From NCBI GenBank assembly GCA_963724945.1, contig CAVRWL010000002.1:372001-436000 (forward strand): DNA of 64,000 nucleotides. The letters are read 5' to 3'. The DNA is from Hyphomicrobium_A sp963724945 (GTDB taxonomy: Bacteria > Pseudomonadota > Alphaproteobacteria > Rhizobiales > Hyphomicrobiaceae). The position numbers and the translations under genes were made by a program. This document shows, piece after piece, positions 44,517-53,990 of the stretch; the first letter of the stretch is position 1, and every line of letters begins with the position of its first letter. The notes below the pieces were generated by a model, which made no database searches, had not been told where the DNA came from, and saw only the letters and a program-made list of their open reading frames with translations.

Positions 44517-46505
44517 ATGATGGGAGCGCACGCGGCGCCGGACAAGGCCGCTCCTCGGGAAATTCCCGCCGAGCAGCTCGGCGCGGCGATCGGCCGGGCC
44601 GCGCGCGCACTGGCCCAACTGCAGCGCGAGGACGGGCACTTTGTGTTCGAGCTCGAGGCGGATGCCACGATCCCCGCCGAGTACGTGCTGATGCGCCATT
44701 ACCTCGGCGAGCCGGTCGAATCCGCGCTCGAGGCGAAGATCGCCGCCTACCTGCGCCGCATTCAGTCGCCGGACGGCGGCTGGCCCCTGTTCCATGAGGG
44801 GCCCTCCCACGTCAGCGCCAGCGTCAAAGGATACTTCGCATTGAAGATGATCGGCGCTTCCATCGATGCCCCGCACATGGCGCGCGCGCGTGAGTGGATT
44901 TTGGCCCAGGGCGGAGCGGCCAACAGCAACGTCTTCACCCGCAACCTGCTCGCGCTCTATGGCGCCATTCCCTGGCGCGGCGTACCCGTCATGCCCGTCG
45001 AGATTATGTTGCTGCCGCGCTGGTTTCCCTTCCACCTCGACAAGATCTCCTACTGGGCGCGCACGGTGCTGGTGCCGCTCACCGTGCTCAACGCTTTAAA
45101 ACCGCGCGCGCGCAACCCGAAGGGCGTGCGCATTGAAGAATTGTTCGCCACGCCGCCCGAGGAGGTGCGTCACTGGCCTAAAGGCCCGCACCAGACCTGG
45201 CCCTGGTCCGGCATCTTCGGCGCCATTGACCGCATCCTGCGTGCGCTCGAGCCGTATTTTCCCAAGACGACGCGCAAGCTCGCTATCGAGAGGGCGCGCC
45301 GCTTCGTCACCGAGCGCCTCAACGGCGAGGACGGGCTCGGCGCGATCTTCCCGGCCATGGCCAACTCGGTGTTGATGTTCGATGCGCTCGGCTATCCCGC
45401 CGACCACTCCGACCTCGTCATCGCGCGCTCCTCGCTCGAGAAGCTCCTCGTTGTCAAGGATGACGAAGCCTACTGCCAGCCGTGCCTGTCACCGGTATGG
45501 GACACCGCTCTTGCCAGCCACGCGCTGCTCGAGGTCGGCGGCGCGGATGCCGAGGCGTCCGCCCAGCGTGGTCTCGAATGGCTGAGGCCGCTGCAGGTGC
45601 TCGACACGGTCGGCGACTGGGCGGCGTCGCGGCCCGGCGTCGCCCCTGGCGGCTGGGCCTTCCAGTATGCCAATCCGCACTATCCCGATCTCGACGACAC
45701 GGCGGTCATCGTCATGGCCATGGACCGCGCCACCCGGCACATCCCCGAAGGACGCCGTTCCGACTACCGCCACGCCATGGAGCGCGGCCGCCAATGGGTC
45801 GAAGGGATGCAGAGCAAGAATGGCGGCTGGGGCGCGTTCGACGCCGACAACACCTATCACTACCTCAACCAAATCCCGTTCTCCGACCACGGCGCGCTGC
45901 TCGACCCACCCACCGCCGACGTGACGGCGCGCTGCCTTTCGATGCTGGCGCAGCTCGGCGACGTAGCGGGTAAGAGCGCGCCCCTCGACAAGGCGATCGC
46001 TTATCTGCGGCGAACACAAGAGCCGGAGGGGAGCTGGTTCGGCCGCTGGGGCATGAACTACATCTACGGAACCTGGTCGGTGCTATGCGCCTTCAACGCC
46101 GCCGGCGTCGACCCCAACGCACCAGAGGTGCAAAAGGCTGTGCGCTGGCTCTTAGCGATCCAGAATGAGGACGGCGGCTGGGGCGAGGACGGCGACAGCT
46201 ACAGGCTCGATTACAAGGGCTATCAGGCGGCGCCGAGCACCGCCTCACAGACGGCGTGGGCTTTGCTCGGGCTAATGGCTGCCGGCGAGATCGACAATCC
46301 GGCGGTCGAGCGCGGCATCGGCTACCTTACGGCGCATCAGCGCGAGGATGGCTTCTGGTCCGAGAAGCGGTTCACGGCGACCGGGTTTCCGCGCGTCTTC
46401 TACCTGCGCTACCACGGCTACCCGAAATTCTTTCCGCTTTGGGCACTCGCGCGTTTCGCCAATCTGAAAGCGGCCAACGCCAAATCGGTCGCGGTCGGGA
46501 TGTGA
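44517..46505 (+). CDS. shc: Squalene-hopene cyclase
   Basis: 662 residues, a normal length. The catalytic acid motif is D391-L-D-D-T-A (DXDD), and QW-type repeats such as QSPDGGWPLF, QSKNGGWGAF, QEPEGSWFGRWG and QNEDGGWGED are visible. It cyclises squalene to hopene/hopanol at the inner membrane surface. Start ATG 44517 with GAAAGGA upstream. Its TGA overlaps the GTG start of hpnG. HpnF is the alternative name in hopanoid nomenclature. Confidence 0.95.
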   Translation: MMGAHAAPDKAAPREIPAEQLGAAIGRAARALAQLQREDGHFVFELEADATIPAEYVLMRHYLGEPVESALEAKIAAYLRRIQSPDGGWPLFHEGPSHVSASVKGYFALKMIGASIDAPHMARAREWILAQGGAANSNVFTRNLLALYGAIPWRGVPVMPVEIMLLPRWFPFHLDKISYWARTVLVPLTVLNALKPRARNPKGVRIEELFATPPEEVRHWPKGPHQTWPWSGIFGAIDRILRALEPYFPKTTRKLAIERARRFVTERLNGEDGLGAIFPAMANSVLMFDALGYPADHSDLVIARSSLEKLLVVKDDEAYCQPCLSPVWDTALASHALLEVGGADAEASAQRGLEWLRPLQVLDTVGDWAASRPGVAPGGWAFQYANPHYPDLDDTAVIVMAMDRATRHIPEGRRSDYRHAMERGRQWVEGMQSKNGGWGAFDADNTYHYLNQIPFSDHGALLDPPTADVTARCLSMLAQLGDVAGKSAPLDKAIAYLRRTQEPEGSWFGRWGMNYIYGTWSVLCAFNAAGVDPNAPEVQKAVRWLLAIQNEDGGWGEDGDSYRLDYKGYQAAPSTASQTAWALLGLMAAGEIDNPAVERGIGYLTAHQREDGFWSEKRFTATGFPRVFYLRYHGYPKFFPLWALARFANLKAANAKSVAVGM

Positions 46506-47197
46506 GCGCGGAGCGCGAAGCGAGCGGCTATGTCATCGCCGCAACGGGCCTGCGAGCCGAGGCGCGTATCGCGGCGCGCTTCCCCCGAACGAAGGCTGTT
46601 GTTGGAGGCGGCGATGCAGCGCACCTGGAGTGCCTCCTCGAGCAGGCGATCGCGGACGGCTGCCGCGGCATCGTGAGCTTCGGCATGGCCGGCGGCCTCC
46701 AGCGCGAGCTGAGACCCGGCGCCTGCTTGATCGGCCGCGAGGTCGTGCATGAGAACAACCGCTACCGCACCGATCAAGCGTGGGCTGCACGTTTGCAGAC
46801 GCGGCTGCCCCGCGCCGAGCTCGTCGCCATCGCCGGCGTCGACCGCCCGCTTCTGACCCAATCCCAGAAACAGGCGCTGTTCTCGGCGACCTCTGCCGCA
46901 GCCGCCGACATGGAAAGCCACGTGGCCGCGCGTGTTGCCGCGAGGCACGCTCTGCCGTTGGCCGTCCTGCGCGTCGTAGCTGATCCGCAAGCGCGTGATC
47001 TGCCGCAAGCGGCGCTCGCGGGGATGCGGGCCGACGGCAGCACGGATACGGCGGCGGTGCTGCGCTCTCTTGGCAAGGATCCCGGTCAGATTGCGCAGCT
47101 CGTCCGCGTCGCTGCCGATGCCGGCCGCGCCTACTGGGCGCTACTCCGCTGCCACCGGCGACTGGGGCCTGGCCTCGGCCTCATCGATCTCGGCTAG
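46502..47197 (+). CDS. hpnG: Hopanoid-associated phosphorylase HpnG (adenosylhopane nucleosidase)
   Basis: 231 residues from GTG 46502, overlapping the shc TGA. Purine nucleoside phosphorylase/MTA nucleosidase fold: GIVSFGMAGGLQRELRPG and the ADMESHVAARVAARHALPL motif with the conserved ME and downstream VLRVVADPQARDLP. It releases adenine from adenosylhopane to give phosphoribohopane. The last 57 bases overlap, tail to tail, the end of hpnH on the other strand. Confidence 0.9.
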   Translation: MSAEREASGYVIAATGLRAEARIAARFPRTKAVVGGGDAAHLECLLEQAIADGCRGIVSFGMAGGLQRELRPGACLIGREVVHENNRYRTDQAWAARLQTRLPRAELVAIAGVDRPLLTQSQKQALFSATSAAAADMESHVAARVAARHALPLAVLRVVADPQARDLPQAALAGMRADGSTDTAAVLRSLGKDPGQIAQLVRVAADAGRAYWALLRCHRRLGPGLGLIDLG

Positions 47198-48289
47198 CTT
47201 GCGCTCGACGTGGCGCGAGAAGACGTACTCGGCCGGCCGCTGGCGATCGAGGGGGATCTCGGGCGCCATCGGCCCCTCGGTCGTGACGCCCCGCAATGCC
47301 AGGCCCGCGAGCTTCCACGGCCTCTTGACTGCGTCGAGCACCGCGGAGGCCTCAAAGCCGCTGTGCACCATGCAATCGGCGCACTTCTCGTAGTTGCCCG
47401 TGCCGTAGGAGTCCCAGTCGGTCTCCTCCATCAGCTCCTTGAAGGTCTTGGCGTAGCCCTCACCCAAGAGGTAGCAGGGCCGCTGCCAGCCGAACACGGT
47501 GCGCGTCGGGTTGCCCCAGGGCGTGCAATGGTAGGTCTGGTTTCCGGCGAGAAAATCTAGAAACAGCGCCGATTGAAAGAACGGCCACGCTCGCCCGCCG
47601 CGCCCACGGCTAAAGATGTCGCGGAACAGCTGCTTCGTGCGCGTGCGGTTGAGGAAGTGCTGCTGGTCGGGCGCACGCTCGTAAGCATAGCCGGGCGAGA
47701 TCGTGATGCCGCCGACCCCCAACGCCTTCATCGCGTCGAAGAACCGGGCGACACGCCCAGGCTGCGCATCGCTGAAGAGCGTGCAGTTGATGTTGACGCG
47801 AAAGCCCTTCGCCTTCGCATTCTTGATCGCCGCGACCGCACGCGGATAGACGCCCTTCTGGCACACGGACTTGTCATGCATCTCCTCGTCGCCGTCGAGG
47901 TGCACCGACCAGTTGAAGCGGCTATGCGGGCGGTACTGATCGAGCTTCTTGTCCATCAGCAAAGCGTTGGTGCAGACCGTCACGAACTTGCCCTTGGCAA
48001 GCGCGCCGTTCACGACTTGAGGGAGCTCCTTGTGCAAGAGCGGCTCGCCGCCGGCGAGAACGACCACAGGCGCGCCGCACTCATCGATCGCGCCCATGCA
48101 ATCGTCGACCGACAGGCGCTGGTTCAGGATCTTTTCCGGATAATCGATCTTGCCGCATCCCGCACAGGCGAGGTTGCAGCGAAACAGCGGCTCGAGCATC
48201 AGCACGAGCGGATAGCGTCGGCGCCGCATGAGATGCTGGCCGACGATGTAGCCCCCGATCGAGAGCACCTGATTTAGAGGTATACCCAC
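47141..48289 (-). CDS. hpnH: Adenosyl-hopene transferase HpnH (radical SAM)
   Basis: 382 residues from GTG 48289. Radical SAM cluster motif FRCNLACAGCGKIDYP (CxxxCxxC), SAM-binding VVLAGGEPLLHKELP, and C-terminal cysteine-containing KCADCMVHSGFEASA. It adds an adenosyl group to hopene, the first step to extended bacteriohopanepolyols; HpnG acts next. The DUF3463-like C-terminal domain is intact. It is convergent with hpnG and cotranscribed downstream of ispH (50-base gap). Confidence 0.94.
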   Translation of the reverse strand: MGIPLNQVLSIGGYIVGQHLMRRRRYPLVLMLEPLFRCNLACAGCGKIDYPEKILNQRLSVDDCMGAIDECGAPVVVLAGGEPLLHKELPQVVNGALAKGKFVTVCTNALLMDKKLDQYRPHSRFNWSVHLDGDEEMHDKSVCQKGVYPRAVAAIKNAKAKGFRVNINCTLFSDAQPGRVARFFDAMKALGVGGITISPGYAYERAPDQQHFLNRTRTKQLFRDIFSRGRGGRAWPFFQSALFLDFLAGNQTYHCTPWGNPTRTVFGWQRPCYLLGEGYAKTFKELMEETDWDSYGTGNYEKCADCMVHSGFEASAVLDAVKRPWKLAGLALRGVTTEGPMAPEIPLDRQRPAEYVFSRHVERKLAEIDEAEARPQSPVAAE

Positions 48290-48338
48290 CAGTGTTCCTT
48301 ATCCGCGTGTCCCGCGCGAACCGGCACGAAGGCGCCGC

Positions 48339-49265
48339 TCAAGCAGTTTCTAGTTCATGCGGCAGGCGAAACTCGACACTTTCCTCGACACCCGACAGCG
48401 TCTCTACCTCCACCGGACCCAGGGCGCCAAGAGCGTCGATCACGTCATCGACAAGAACCTCCGGCGCCGACGCCCCCGCCGTAATACCTATCGTCGACTT
48501 GCCGACGAACCAAGCCGGATCGATCTCGCTGCCGTCTGCCACAAGATAGCTCGGTACTCCCGCCTCGGCGCCGATCTCGCGCAGGCGGTTGGAGTTGGAG
48601 CTGTTGCTGGCGCCGACGACGATTATGAGCTCGACCATCTTGCTCAGCTCACGCACGGCAGTCTGGCGATTTTGTGTTGCATAGCAAATATCACGCGTGT
48701 CCGGACCAACGACGTCGGCGAACCGCTCCTTGATGGCTAGGATCGTCGAGCGAGTATCGTCGACGCTGAGCGTGGTCTGCGTGATGTAGGCCACGGGGGT
48801 ATCGGTCGGGATGTCCAGCGCCGCCACGTCGTTCTGGTCCTGCACGAGATAAACCGGGCCCGACAGCTGACCAATGGTGCCTTCGACCTCTGGATGGCCC
48901 GCATGACCGATCAAGATCACGGCGCGCGCGCTGTCGACGTAGCGCTGACCTTCCTTATGGACTTTCGCGACGAGAGGGCAGGTCGCGTCCAGCACCGACA
49001 GGCCGCGCGTTCGGGCGTCTTTCTCCACGGCGCGCGATACACCATGCGCGCTGAAGATCGTGATCGCACCGGGGGGCACCTCTGAAAGGTCCTCGACGAA
49101 GCGAGCGCCCTTGGCCTTGAGGCTTTCGACGACGTGCCGGTTATGCACGATCTCGTGGCGCACGTAGACGGGCGATCCATACTTTTTGAGCGCCTGTTCC
49201 ACGATATCAATGGCCCGCACGACGCCGGCACAATAGCCGCGCGGCTGGGCAAGTATCACTCTCAT
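48339..49265 (-). CDS. ispH: 4-hydroxy-3-methylbut-2-enyl diphosphate reductase IspH
   Basis: 308 residues. Iron-sulfur cysteines in QPRGYCAGVVRAI, LDATCPLVAKVH and RDICYATQNRQTAV; conserved EIVHN and THG-type GHAGHPEVEGT motifs. It makes IPP and DMAPP in the last step of the MEP pathway. The start is ATG 49265. Placement between hpnH and hpnN links precursor supply to hopanoid synthesis; dxs lies in the same cluster. Confidence 0.95.
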   Translation of the reverse strand: MRVILAQPRGYCAGVVRAIDIVEQALKKYGSPVYVRHEIVHNRHVVESLKAKGARFVEDLSEVPPGAITIFSAHGVSRAVEKDARTRGLSVLDATCPLVAKVHKEGQRYVDSARAVILIGHAGHPEVEGTIGQLSGPVYLVQDQNDVAALDIPTDTPVAYITQTTLSVDDTRSTILAIKERFADVVGPDTRDICYATQNRQTAVRELSKMVELIIVVGASNSSNSNRLREIGAEAGVPSYLVADGSEIDPAWFVGKSTIGITAGASAPEVLVDDVIDALGALGPVEVETLSGVEESVEFRLPHELETA

Positions 49266-49526
49266 TCGCTGCGCCCCGTCCCCGGTTTCGTTACCCCTGT
49301 GGTCATGGATAATATAGCTTTCTGGCGGCTGTCGTCCCGATTGGGGTTACCATGAACGCGCTTAAGCTTGACCCGCTTACCAATTCGATGGGGGACGTTG
49401 CTGCGATGCAGCACCGTGCGTGCCGATGGCGCCGATCTGCTCTCATTTGCCGCACATCTCTGATGGCCGCGCGTGCCCGGCGGCAAGGGCGCAATCCTGC
49501 CTCGCCAACCCGATAGTCCCCCGCAA

Positions 49527-52121
49527 ATGCTGAAGACGGTCGTCGTAACGCTCGTAACGGCTTGCTGCCGCTTCGCCTGGCTCGTGGTCGTCCTGGCAGC
49601 GATCGTCACGGCGGGAGCCGCAGAGTACGCGCGCGAAAATTTTGCGATCAGCACCGACACGGGCCAGCTCATCTCACAGCGATTGCCCTGGCGCCAGCGC
49701 GAAATCCAGTTCGATGCGGCATTTCCGCAACAGTCGGATACGATCGTCGTCGTCATCGATGCCGTGACTCCCGAGCTCGCCGACAGCGCGTCGCGTGCGC
49801 TCGCCGAGGCCCTCGCGAAGGAGCCGGCGCACATCCAATCGGTGCGTCAGCCGGATGCCGGCCCCTTCTTCGAGCACAACGGCCTCTTGTTCCTTTCGAC
49901 CGAGGCGCTGACGCAATCAACCGAGCAGCTCATCAGAGCCCAGCCCTTCCTCGCCACGCTCGCGGCCGATCCGACCTTGCGCGGCTTCGCTCACGCGTTG
50001 TCGTTCATCCCGGAGGGCGTCAAGGCCGACCGCATCGAATTCTCCGCGTTCGCCAAGCCGCTGACGAAGATCGTCGACACGCTCGATGCGCTCCTTGCTG
50101 GCCGCAACGCGGCGTTCTCGTGGAGCGAATTGATGACGGGGGAGGCGCCGCCGGCGCGAGAGTTGCGCCGCTTCATCAACGTCAAGCCCGTTCTCGACTA
50201 CGGCGCGCTCGAGCCAGGCGCGGCGGCGACAAGCGTCATCCGCGCGACCGCGCAAAGCCTCGGTCTCGTGCCCGACCGCGGCGTCAGGGTGCGCCTCACG
50301 GGCTCGGTGCCGATGGCGGATGAGGAATTCTCCACGGTCGCCGACGGCGCGTTACTCAACGCCACGTTGACGATCACCGTCGTGATCCTGATCTTGTGGC
50401 TCGCGTTGCGCTCCGCCCGCATCATCCTCGCCGTGTTCTTGAGCCTGATCGTCGGGCTCACCCTAACCGCGGCGGCCGGCCTCGCGATGGTCGGCACGCT
50501 GAACCTCATCTCGGTTGCATTCGCCGTGCTGTTCGTCGGCATCGGCGTCGACTTCGGCATCCAGTTCTCGGTGCGCTATCGCCAGGAGCGCCATACGAAC
50601 AGCGATCTCGGCGCGGCGCTCGCCACCGCTGCCGCCGAGGTCGGCAAGCCCTTAGCGCTCGCCGCGGCGGCCACGGCAGCCGGCTTCTACGCGTTCCTGC
50701 CGACGGACTACCGCGGCGTCTCCGAGCTCGGCCTCATCGCCGGCACCGGCATGCTGATCGCATTTCTGACGAGCATCACCCTGCTTCCCGCCCTCTTGAT
50801 GATCTTGAAGCCGCCGGGCGAGGCCCGCGATGTCGGATATCGCCAGCTCGCCCCGGTTGACCGTTTCCTCGCCCGCCATCGGCGCGCGATCCTCGTTGTG
50901 ACCGGACTCGCGGTGGCTGCGGGGCTTCCGCTGCTCTTGCATCTGAAGTTCGATTTCAATCCGCTCAACCTGCGCAGCACCAAGGCCGAGTCGGTCGCGA
51001 CCATGCTGGACCTTATGAAGGATCCGGCGACATCGCCCGACACCATCGACATCCTTGCGCCTTCGCTTGCGGATGCGAACACGCTGGCGCGTCGTCTCGA
51101 CCAGCTGCCGGAGGTGGCGCGCACGGCCACGCTCGAGAGCTTCATCCCCGAGGACCAGGACAAGAAGCTCGCGATCATCGCCGACGCCGCAAGTCTGCTT
51201 GGGCCCACGCTCGAGCCGGCCGAGATGAAGCCCTATCCGAGTGATGAGGAAACGGTCCAAGCCCTCACCGAGGCGAGCGACGTGTTCGTGGATGCACGCG
51301 GCCACGGTGAGGCCGCCGCTCTCTCTTTGCGCATGGCGGCCGCGCTTCAGCGCCTCGCCGTCATCGCGCCGAGCCGCCGGCTCGTGATCGGGCAAACGCT
51401 GCTGGCGGGTCTCGATACGCATCTCAACCAGATCCGAAGTGCGCTCAAGCCCACGCCCGTCTCCGTCGACAAATTGCCGCCGGTCCTTAAGAGCGACTGG
51501 GTGACCGCGGACGGCAGGGCGCGCGTCGAAGTGGTGCCCAAGGGCGACGCCAATGACAATAAGACTCTGAAGCGCTTCGTTTCCGCCGTATTGGCGGTGG
51601 CTCCCGAGGCCACGGGCGATCCCATTCTCATCCAGGAATCGGCCAATGTCGTCGTGCGCGCCTTTCTCGAGGCGGGCGGCTTGGCGCTCGCCTCGATTAC
51701 GCTGATCCTCTTCGTCGTGCTGCGGCGCTTAAGCGACGTGCTGGTGACGCTGGTGCCGCTGCTCCTGGCCGGCGTGGTGACGATGGAGCTGACGGTGCTG
51801 GTGGGGCTGCCGCTCAATTTCGCAAACATCATCGCCTTGCCATTGTTGCTCGGCGTCGGCGTGGCGTTCAAGATCTACTATGTACTCGCCTGGCGCGGCG
51901 GCGAGACGAGCCTGCTCGCCTCCTCGTTGACGCGGGCGGTGATCTTCAGCGCCATGACGACGGCGACCGCCTTCGGCAGCTTATGGTTCTCCAACCATCC
52001 GGGGACCTCGAGCATGGGCAAGCTCTTGAGCCTGTCGCTGCTCACGACGCTCGCGGCCGCCGTGCTGTTTCAGCCGATCCTGATGGGACCGCCGCGGGAG
52101 CCCACTCAGCCAAGGGTCTAG
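49527..52121 (+). CDS. hpnN: Hopanoid transporter HpnN (RND/MMPL family)
   Basis: About 864 residues from ATG 49527 (MLKTVVVTLVTACCRFAW; an in-frame extension to 49473 is less likely). Layout: one N-terminal helix, a periplasmic domain, five helices (including VAFAVLFVGIGVDFGIQFSV with the RND GxxxD/DFG residues), a second helix and periplasmic domain, and five final helices. HpnN moves hopanoids from inner to outer membrane. It is divergent from ispH across a 260-base promoter region. Confidence 0.9.
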   Translation: MLKTVVVTLVTACCRFAWLVVVLAAIVTAGAAEYARENFAISTDTGQLISQRLPWRQREIQFDAAFPQQSDTIVVVIDAVTPELADSASRALAEALAKEPAHIQSVRQPDAGPFFEHNGLLFLSTEALTQSTEQLIRAQPFLATLAADPTLRGFAHALSFIPEGVKADRIEFSAFAKPLTKIVDTLDALLAGRNAAFSWSELMTGEAPPARELRRFINVKPVLDYGALEPGAAATSVIRATAQSLGLVPDRGVRVRLTGSVPMADEEFSTVADGALLNATLTITVVILILWLALRSARIILAVFLSLIVGLTLTAAAGLAMVGTLNLISVAFAVLFVGIGVDFGIQFSVRYRQERHTNSDLGAALATAAAEVGKPLALAAAATAAGFYAFLPTDYRGVSELGLIAGTGMLIAFLTSITLLPALLMILKPPGEARDVGYRQLAPVDRFLARHRRAILVVTGLAVAAGLPLLLHLKFDFNPLNLRSTKAESVATMLDLMKDPATSPDTIDILAPSLADANTLARRLDQLPEVARTATLESFIPEDQDKKLAIIADAASLLGPTLEPAEMKPYPSDEETVQALTEASDVFVDARGHGEAAALSLRMAAALQRLAVIAPSRRLVIGQTLLAGLDTHLNQIRSALKPTPVSVDKLPPVLKSDWVTADGRARVEVVPKGDANDNKTLKRFVSAVLAVAPEATGDPILIQESANVVVRAFLEAGGLALASITLILFVVLRRLSDVLVTLVPLLLAGVVTMELTVLVGLPLNFANIIALPLLLGVGVAFKIYYVLAWRGGETSLLASSLTRAVIFSAMTTATAFGSLWFSNHPGTSSMGKLLSLSLLTTLAAAVLFQPILMGPPREPTQPRV

Positions 52122-52314
52122 GGAGCGCATCGCGGCAGTACGATTTGACGCCCGCTGCCTAGAAGGCTGCTGGATCCGAAGGGCGTCAAGCACTCAAGCA
52201 CCGCGTCCGCTCGCTCGGTTCGAGCAGACGTCGGATGCGTCGCGCCATCATGTCTTGCATTGACCGAAAGCGGATTTGCGGGCGCCGAGTGTGGTCGAGC
52301 GACTCCGATCGATT

Positions 52315-52821
52315 TCAGGCCGCGTATCCCGGGTCGCGCCAACCGCACGATTTGCATTTCACCACCGGCGGCAAGAAACGCTGCCTCCAGCCCCACGTGC
52401 CGGCGTAGATGCCTACGTGCATGGCGATCATTGCGCCGCCCACTTCGAGCAGGCCGACGACAGCCCGCTCGCCGAGAGTCATGCCGGAGCCCGCAACCAC
52501 CCATGCCGCCGCACCCGAGAGCAACAAGACGCAGCCGGCAATCGTCGCTCCGATACCGGCCACCACAGCCGCCACATTGACCAGGTCATTCATTGAGCCA
52601 TAGTGCGGCCTGCCGCGGATGACCGGGCTGTCCGCGCCGATCATGGCCAGCGTAATTCCGTGCTCGAAGTGCTCGGTTGCCCCGCACCGCGGGCAGCCCG
52701 CGATCCTCGTATCCCATGGAAGCTTGATCTTAAAGCGCTTGGCAAAGGCCAGCGACACGGCGACGACGGCCGCCATGATGAAACTCATGATGAGCGTGAA
52801 AAGGAATTTCTCGGCGTCCAT
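52315..52821 (-). CDS. Membrane protein with terminal zinc-ribbon motifs, unknown function
   Basis: 168 residues from ATG 52821. The first helix (LFTLIMSFIMAAVVAVSLAF) is followed by a zinc-ribbon pair CPRCG near residue 43; two central helices (VNVAAVVAGIGATIAGCVLL and a following hydrophobic stretch) lead to a C-terminal CKSCGW pair. Together the four cysteines could form one zinc site across the membrane-proximal domains. I do not recognise the family. It lies convergent with hpnN (193-base gap) and divergent from the DUF1003 gene. Confidence 0.6.
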   Translation of the reverse strand: MDAEKFLFTLIMSFIMAAVVAVSLAFAKRFKIKLPWDTRIAGCPRCGATEHFEHGITLAMIGADSPVIRGRPHYGSMNDLVNVAAVVAGIGATIAGCVLLLSGAAAWVVAGSGMTLGERAVVGLLEVGGAMIAMHVGIYAGTWGWRQRFLPPVVKCKSCGWRDPGYAA

Positions 52822-53061
52822 TGCACGCCCTCCGCAGCCGGGCCCAGCCACAACGAAATACTACGTGTCCGAGGCCTCATCGACCTCAATGCCTAAGTAT
52901 TTGACGGTGCTCTCGAACCGCTGGCCGAGTAGGCGCGGCAAATCATGTCGACATGATGCCGGCCCAATCTAGGGACTTAGATTGCGTGGTCTTTATCCGT
53001 TTGCGCGCTGCCCACGATGGCGGCGGCCTTGCAACGATATGAAATCAGATCGGGAGGCAGC

Positions 53062-53562
53062 ATGCACAGTCCGGTCCCTCATCCGAAACAGAAGCCCATG
53101 TCGCTCGCCGAATTCAAGCAGCGCCGGCGGCCGCTCCGCAATATCAACGTCGAGCTGCGCGAGAAGCGCTCACGCCTTGACCGCTTGGCGCTCTGGATCA
53201 CAGGTCATGTCGGCACTATGGGATTCTTCCTGATCATCTTTGCCTGGACGGTCCTTTGGCTCGGCTGGAATCTGCTGGCACCGGATCGGCTCAAATTCGA
53301 CCCGCCGATGGGCTTCATCTTCTGGCTGTTTCTCTCCAATCTCATTCAGATCCTCTTGATGCCCCTCATCATGGTGGGCCAGAACCTGCTCGGCCACCAC
53401 GCCGAGGCGCGCGCCGAGCACGATCTGGAGATCAACATCAAGGCCGAGCAGGAGATCGAGGTCATCCTGCATCACCTCGAGCACCAGAACGGGATTCTCA
53501 TCTCCATGCTGCAAAAGCTGGGGGTGGATGTGCACGAGCTGATCGAGAGCGTGAAGGGCTAA
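53062..53562 (+). CDS. DUF1003 membrane protein
   Basis: 166 residues from ATG 53062 with GGGAGG 5 bases upstream. Two membrane helices (FFLIIFAWTVLWLGWNLLA and the segment after FDPPMGFIFWLFLSNLIQI) followed by a charged helical tail (RAEHDLEINIKAEQEIEVIL) match DUF1003. Function is unknown. The next small basic gene follows by 47 bases on the same strand. Confidence 0.85.
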   Translation: MHSPVPHPKQKPMSLAEFKQRRRPLRNINVELREKRSRLDRLALWITGHVGTMGFFLIIFAWTVLWLGWNLLAPDRLKFDPPMGFIFWLFLSNLIQILLMPLIMVGQNLLGHHAEARAEHDLEINIKAEQEIEVILHHLEHQNGILISMLQKLGVDVHELIESVKG

Positions 53563-53609
53563 TTCGCAAGCAGAGATCAGCTCCTCCCGCTAGCCTATGG
53601 AGAAGGACG

Positions 53610-53858
53610 ATGTCTCTTCCGTTTTTCCTCGCTGCACTCCTCGGCAAAGCCGCTGCGGGAGCAGCGTCCAAAGGGTTCGCTGCCAAGGCATCGGCCGCTG
53701 GCACCAAAGGCGCATCCGCTCGTCATTCACACCGCGTCCTGGCGAAGAGGCTTGCCGGCAAGGTCGTAAATAAGGCCGGTGATCAGGTCATCGATACGGC
53801 CGCATCGAAAGCCGAGGCGGCGATGGCCGACCGCAAGAAGAATAAAGGGCATCGCTGA
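53610..53858 (+). CDS. Small Ala/Lys-rich basic protein, unknown
   Basis: 82 residues from ATG 53610, preceded by GGAGAAGGA. A short hydrophobic start (MSLPFFLAALLGKAAAGAAS) is followed by a strongly basic, Ala-rich stretch ending DRKKNKGHR. It could be an envelope or nucleic-acid-associated protein. No family was recognised. The good ribosome site and position after DUF1003 are the main support that it is real. Confidence 0.45.
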   Translation: MSLPFFLAALLGKAAAGAASKGFAAKASAAGTKGASARHSHRVLAKRLAGKVVNKAGDQVIDTAASKAEAAMADRKKNKGHR

Positions 53859-53990
53859 CCCCTTGACGAAGCTCCGTGCACGCGTTCTGGCGAGCACGCC
53901 ATGCCCGGATCAGCTCAGGCCTGACATAGAGCTCTTTTGCACTGTAAAGCGGTTCACACCAAGCGAGGTGCCGCCGTGGCGAACGATGCT

